Made by a program: the position numbers and the translations under genes. A stretch of DNA of 64,000 nucleotides from Pseudobutyrivibrio xylanivorans (lineage in GTDB: Bacteria; Bacillota; Clostridia; Lachnospirales; Lachnospiraceae), in the NCBI RefSeq assembly GCF_010906925.1, contig NZ_VTVE01000002.1:496001-560000 (forward strand). The letters are read 5' to 3'. The notes beneath the pieces were generated by a model. The model was not told where the DNA came from and searched no databases. It saw only the letters and a program-made list of their open reading frames with translations. Shown in pieces: positions 63,024-64,000 of this stretch. Positions within the stretch are counted from its first letter, which is position 1. Each line of letters starts with the position of its first letter.

Positions 63024-64000
63024 ATGTCAGGGGATAATTACGAACAGGACAAATATAGAAGAAAGAAACTGATAGGCAATGTGATAGCTGCTTGCGTGGT
63101 GGTAGCTTTTTATTTCATGCTGCGAAATTCTAGAAGTGTTGCAGCAGCATGGGATCATGTATCTACAGTATTTCAGCCGATATTTATAGGTTTTGTCATG
63201 GCCTTTCTCATGAATCCATTTATGGTATTTTTTGAGAAGAGATTCGAGAAAATCTTTAATAAAATTATTAAGACTAAGGCTACAGCTCAAAAGGCTAATC
63301 GTACACTTTCCACTGTTTTGTCCTTAATCGTACTTTGTGGAATAGCAGTATTTATCATTAGAGCTATTGTTCCTAACCTGATTAGCACAATAATTTATCT
63401 TGCTAACAATATAGAAGATCAGATAGCAGCGGTCCTTGACTGGTGTAATCAGATTACAAAAGGCAATTATAAGGATGTCCTTATGAAAGCTAAGGACAAT
63501 AATATTGGAGATATTGTAGACCAGGGACTTAAGCTTTTAAACCAGTACGTAGATTGGGATAAGAGTTTCATGGTATCTACAATCACTTCAAGTGTTATTT
63601 CCGTAGGTAGATTTGTGGTAGGTATCATCATAGGTATGTTTGTGTCTGTATATGTCCTTATTTCAAAAGAGACATTTAAGGCTCAGGCTAAGAAGCTTAT
63701 ATGTGGTATTTTTGCTCCAAAGTATTCCAACATAATCCTTGAGATTTCAAGAAAGTCAGCAGAGATTTTCTATGGATTCATTATCGGAAAGATACTTGAT
63801 TCTGTGATTATTGGCTTTATTTGCTATTTCGGATGCTTAATCATGGATATGCCATATCCTGTATTAGTATCTACAATTGTTGGTGTGACCAATTTTGTAC
63901 CAGTATTTGGCCCATATATTGGAGCGGTTCCAACTGTTGCAATTATTTTCCTTACAGAGCCAATGAAAGGAATTTACTTCCTGATATTCGTTCTTGTATT
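63024..64000 (+). CDS. AI-2E family transporter, truncated by window end
   Basis: A membrane protein whose frame runs off the right edge after 325 codons. It begins MSGDNYEQDKYRRKK; a first membrane helix (about 17-31) and a helix ending GFVMAFLMNPFMVFFEK follow, then two more membrane segments and the family's characteristic block VVSTIVGVTNFVPVFGPYIG read here as LVSTIVGVTNFVPVFGPY. Members of this family (PerM/YdiK/YtvI) are often annotated as AI-2 exporters or Na+/H+ antiporters; the substrate is unproven. AGGAGG lies eight bases upstream. Confidence 0.88.
   Translation, partial: MSGDNYEQDKYRRKKLIGNVIAACVVVAFYFMLRNSRSVAAAWDHVSTVFQPIFIGFVMAFLMNPFMVFFEKRFEKIFNKIIKTKATAQKANRTLSTVLSLIVLCGIAVFIIRAIVPNLISTIIYLANNIEDQIAAVLDWCNQITKGNYKDVLMKAKDNNIGDIVDQGLKLLNQYVDWDKSFMVSTITSSVISVGRFVVGIIIGMFVSVYVLISKETFKAQAKKLICGIFAPKYSNIILEISRKSAEIFYGFIIGKILDSVIIGFICYFGCLIMDMPYPVLVSTIVGVTNFVPVFGPYIGAVPTVAIIFLTEPMKGIYFLIFVLV

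Overview
The window is a chromosomal segment around the replication origin of a low-GC anaerobic Firmicute, most likely a member of the Lachnospiraceae close to Butyrivibrio/Pseudobutyrivibrio. The support is the clostridial origin gene order, DUF4446 and DUF3881 genes directly downstream of parAB, a large-type SRP RNA, FliY/CheC-type chemotaxis proteins, and many alpha-glucan (GH13) genes. The family-level call is fairly secure. The genus is an inference from general resemblance, not from any search.

Layout. (1) 1-6.4 kb: end of a possible ArgR-like gene, a D,D-carboxypeptidase, trmB, tRNA-Lys, a two-gene unit pairing a CheC-type FliY lacking its FliN domain with a membrane/coiled-coil/acidic-repeat protein, an AEC transporter and tRNA-Arg. 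(2) 6.4-17.2 kb, all on the minus strand, running away from the origin: rpmH-rnpA-yidD-yidC-khpB-mnmE-mnmG-rsmG, a small coiled-coil gene, two perfect parS sites, then parA-parB-DUF4446-DUF3881. (3) 17.2-17.7 kb: oriC, with five perfect DnaA boxes in one orientation plus one near-match, and divergent promoters for rpmH and dnaA. (4) 17.7-26.3 kb, plus strand: dnaA-dnaN-yaaA-recF-gyrB-gyrA. (5) 26.4-33.7 kb: two-subunit class I fumarase followed by a complete oligopeptide ABC importer (oppBCDFA). (6) 33.7-36 kb: tRNA-Ser/tRNA-Cys, tyrS and a PAP2 phosphatase. (7) 36-43.9 kb: an alpha-glucoside locus with two GH13 glucosidases, a LacI regulator, and a sugar ABC importer with binding protein and two permeases but no ATPase; three near-identical palindromes mark the likely LacI-family operators. 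(8) 43.9-46.1 kb: a yybP-ykoY (Mn2+) riboswitch with an intrinsic terminator in front of mntP, followed by a CaCA antiporter and a zinc-ribbon protein. (9) 46.1-49.9 kb: metG, a long imperfect hairpin, tatD and rsmA. (10) 49.9-56.5 kb: a TPR-GGDEF protein and two YhgE/Pip-type membrane proteins flanking a small membrane protein. (11) 56.5-64 kb: a third GH13 enzyme, a GNAT acetyltransferase, an NrdG-type radical SAM activase, tadA, SRP RNA, a coiled-coil protein, a YbhJ-like aconitase-family hydratase, and the start of an AI-2E family transporter that runs off the window.

The core of the window is ordinary origin-proximal housekeeping. The less explained parts are the split FliY/acidic-repeat pair, the coiled-coil gene beside parS, the YhgE/Pip tandem with the diguanylate cyclase, the 82-bp hairpin between metG and tatD, and the divergent aconitase. 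Four tRNA genes are present and none encodes its CCA end. No rRNA genes, insertion sequences, prophage genes or CRISPR arrays were seen.
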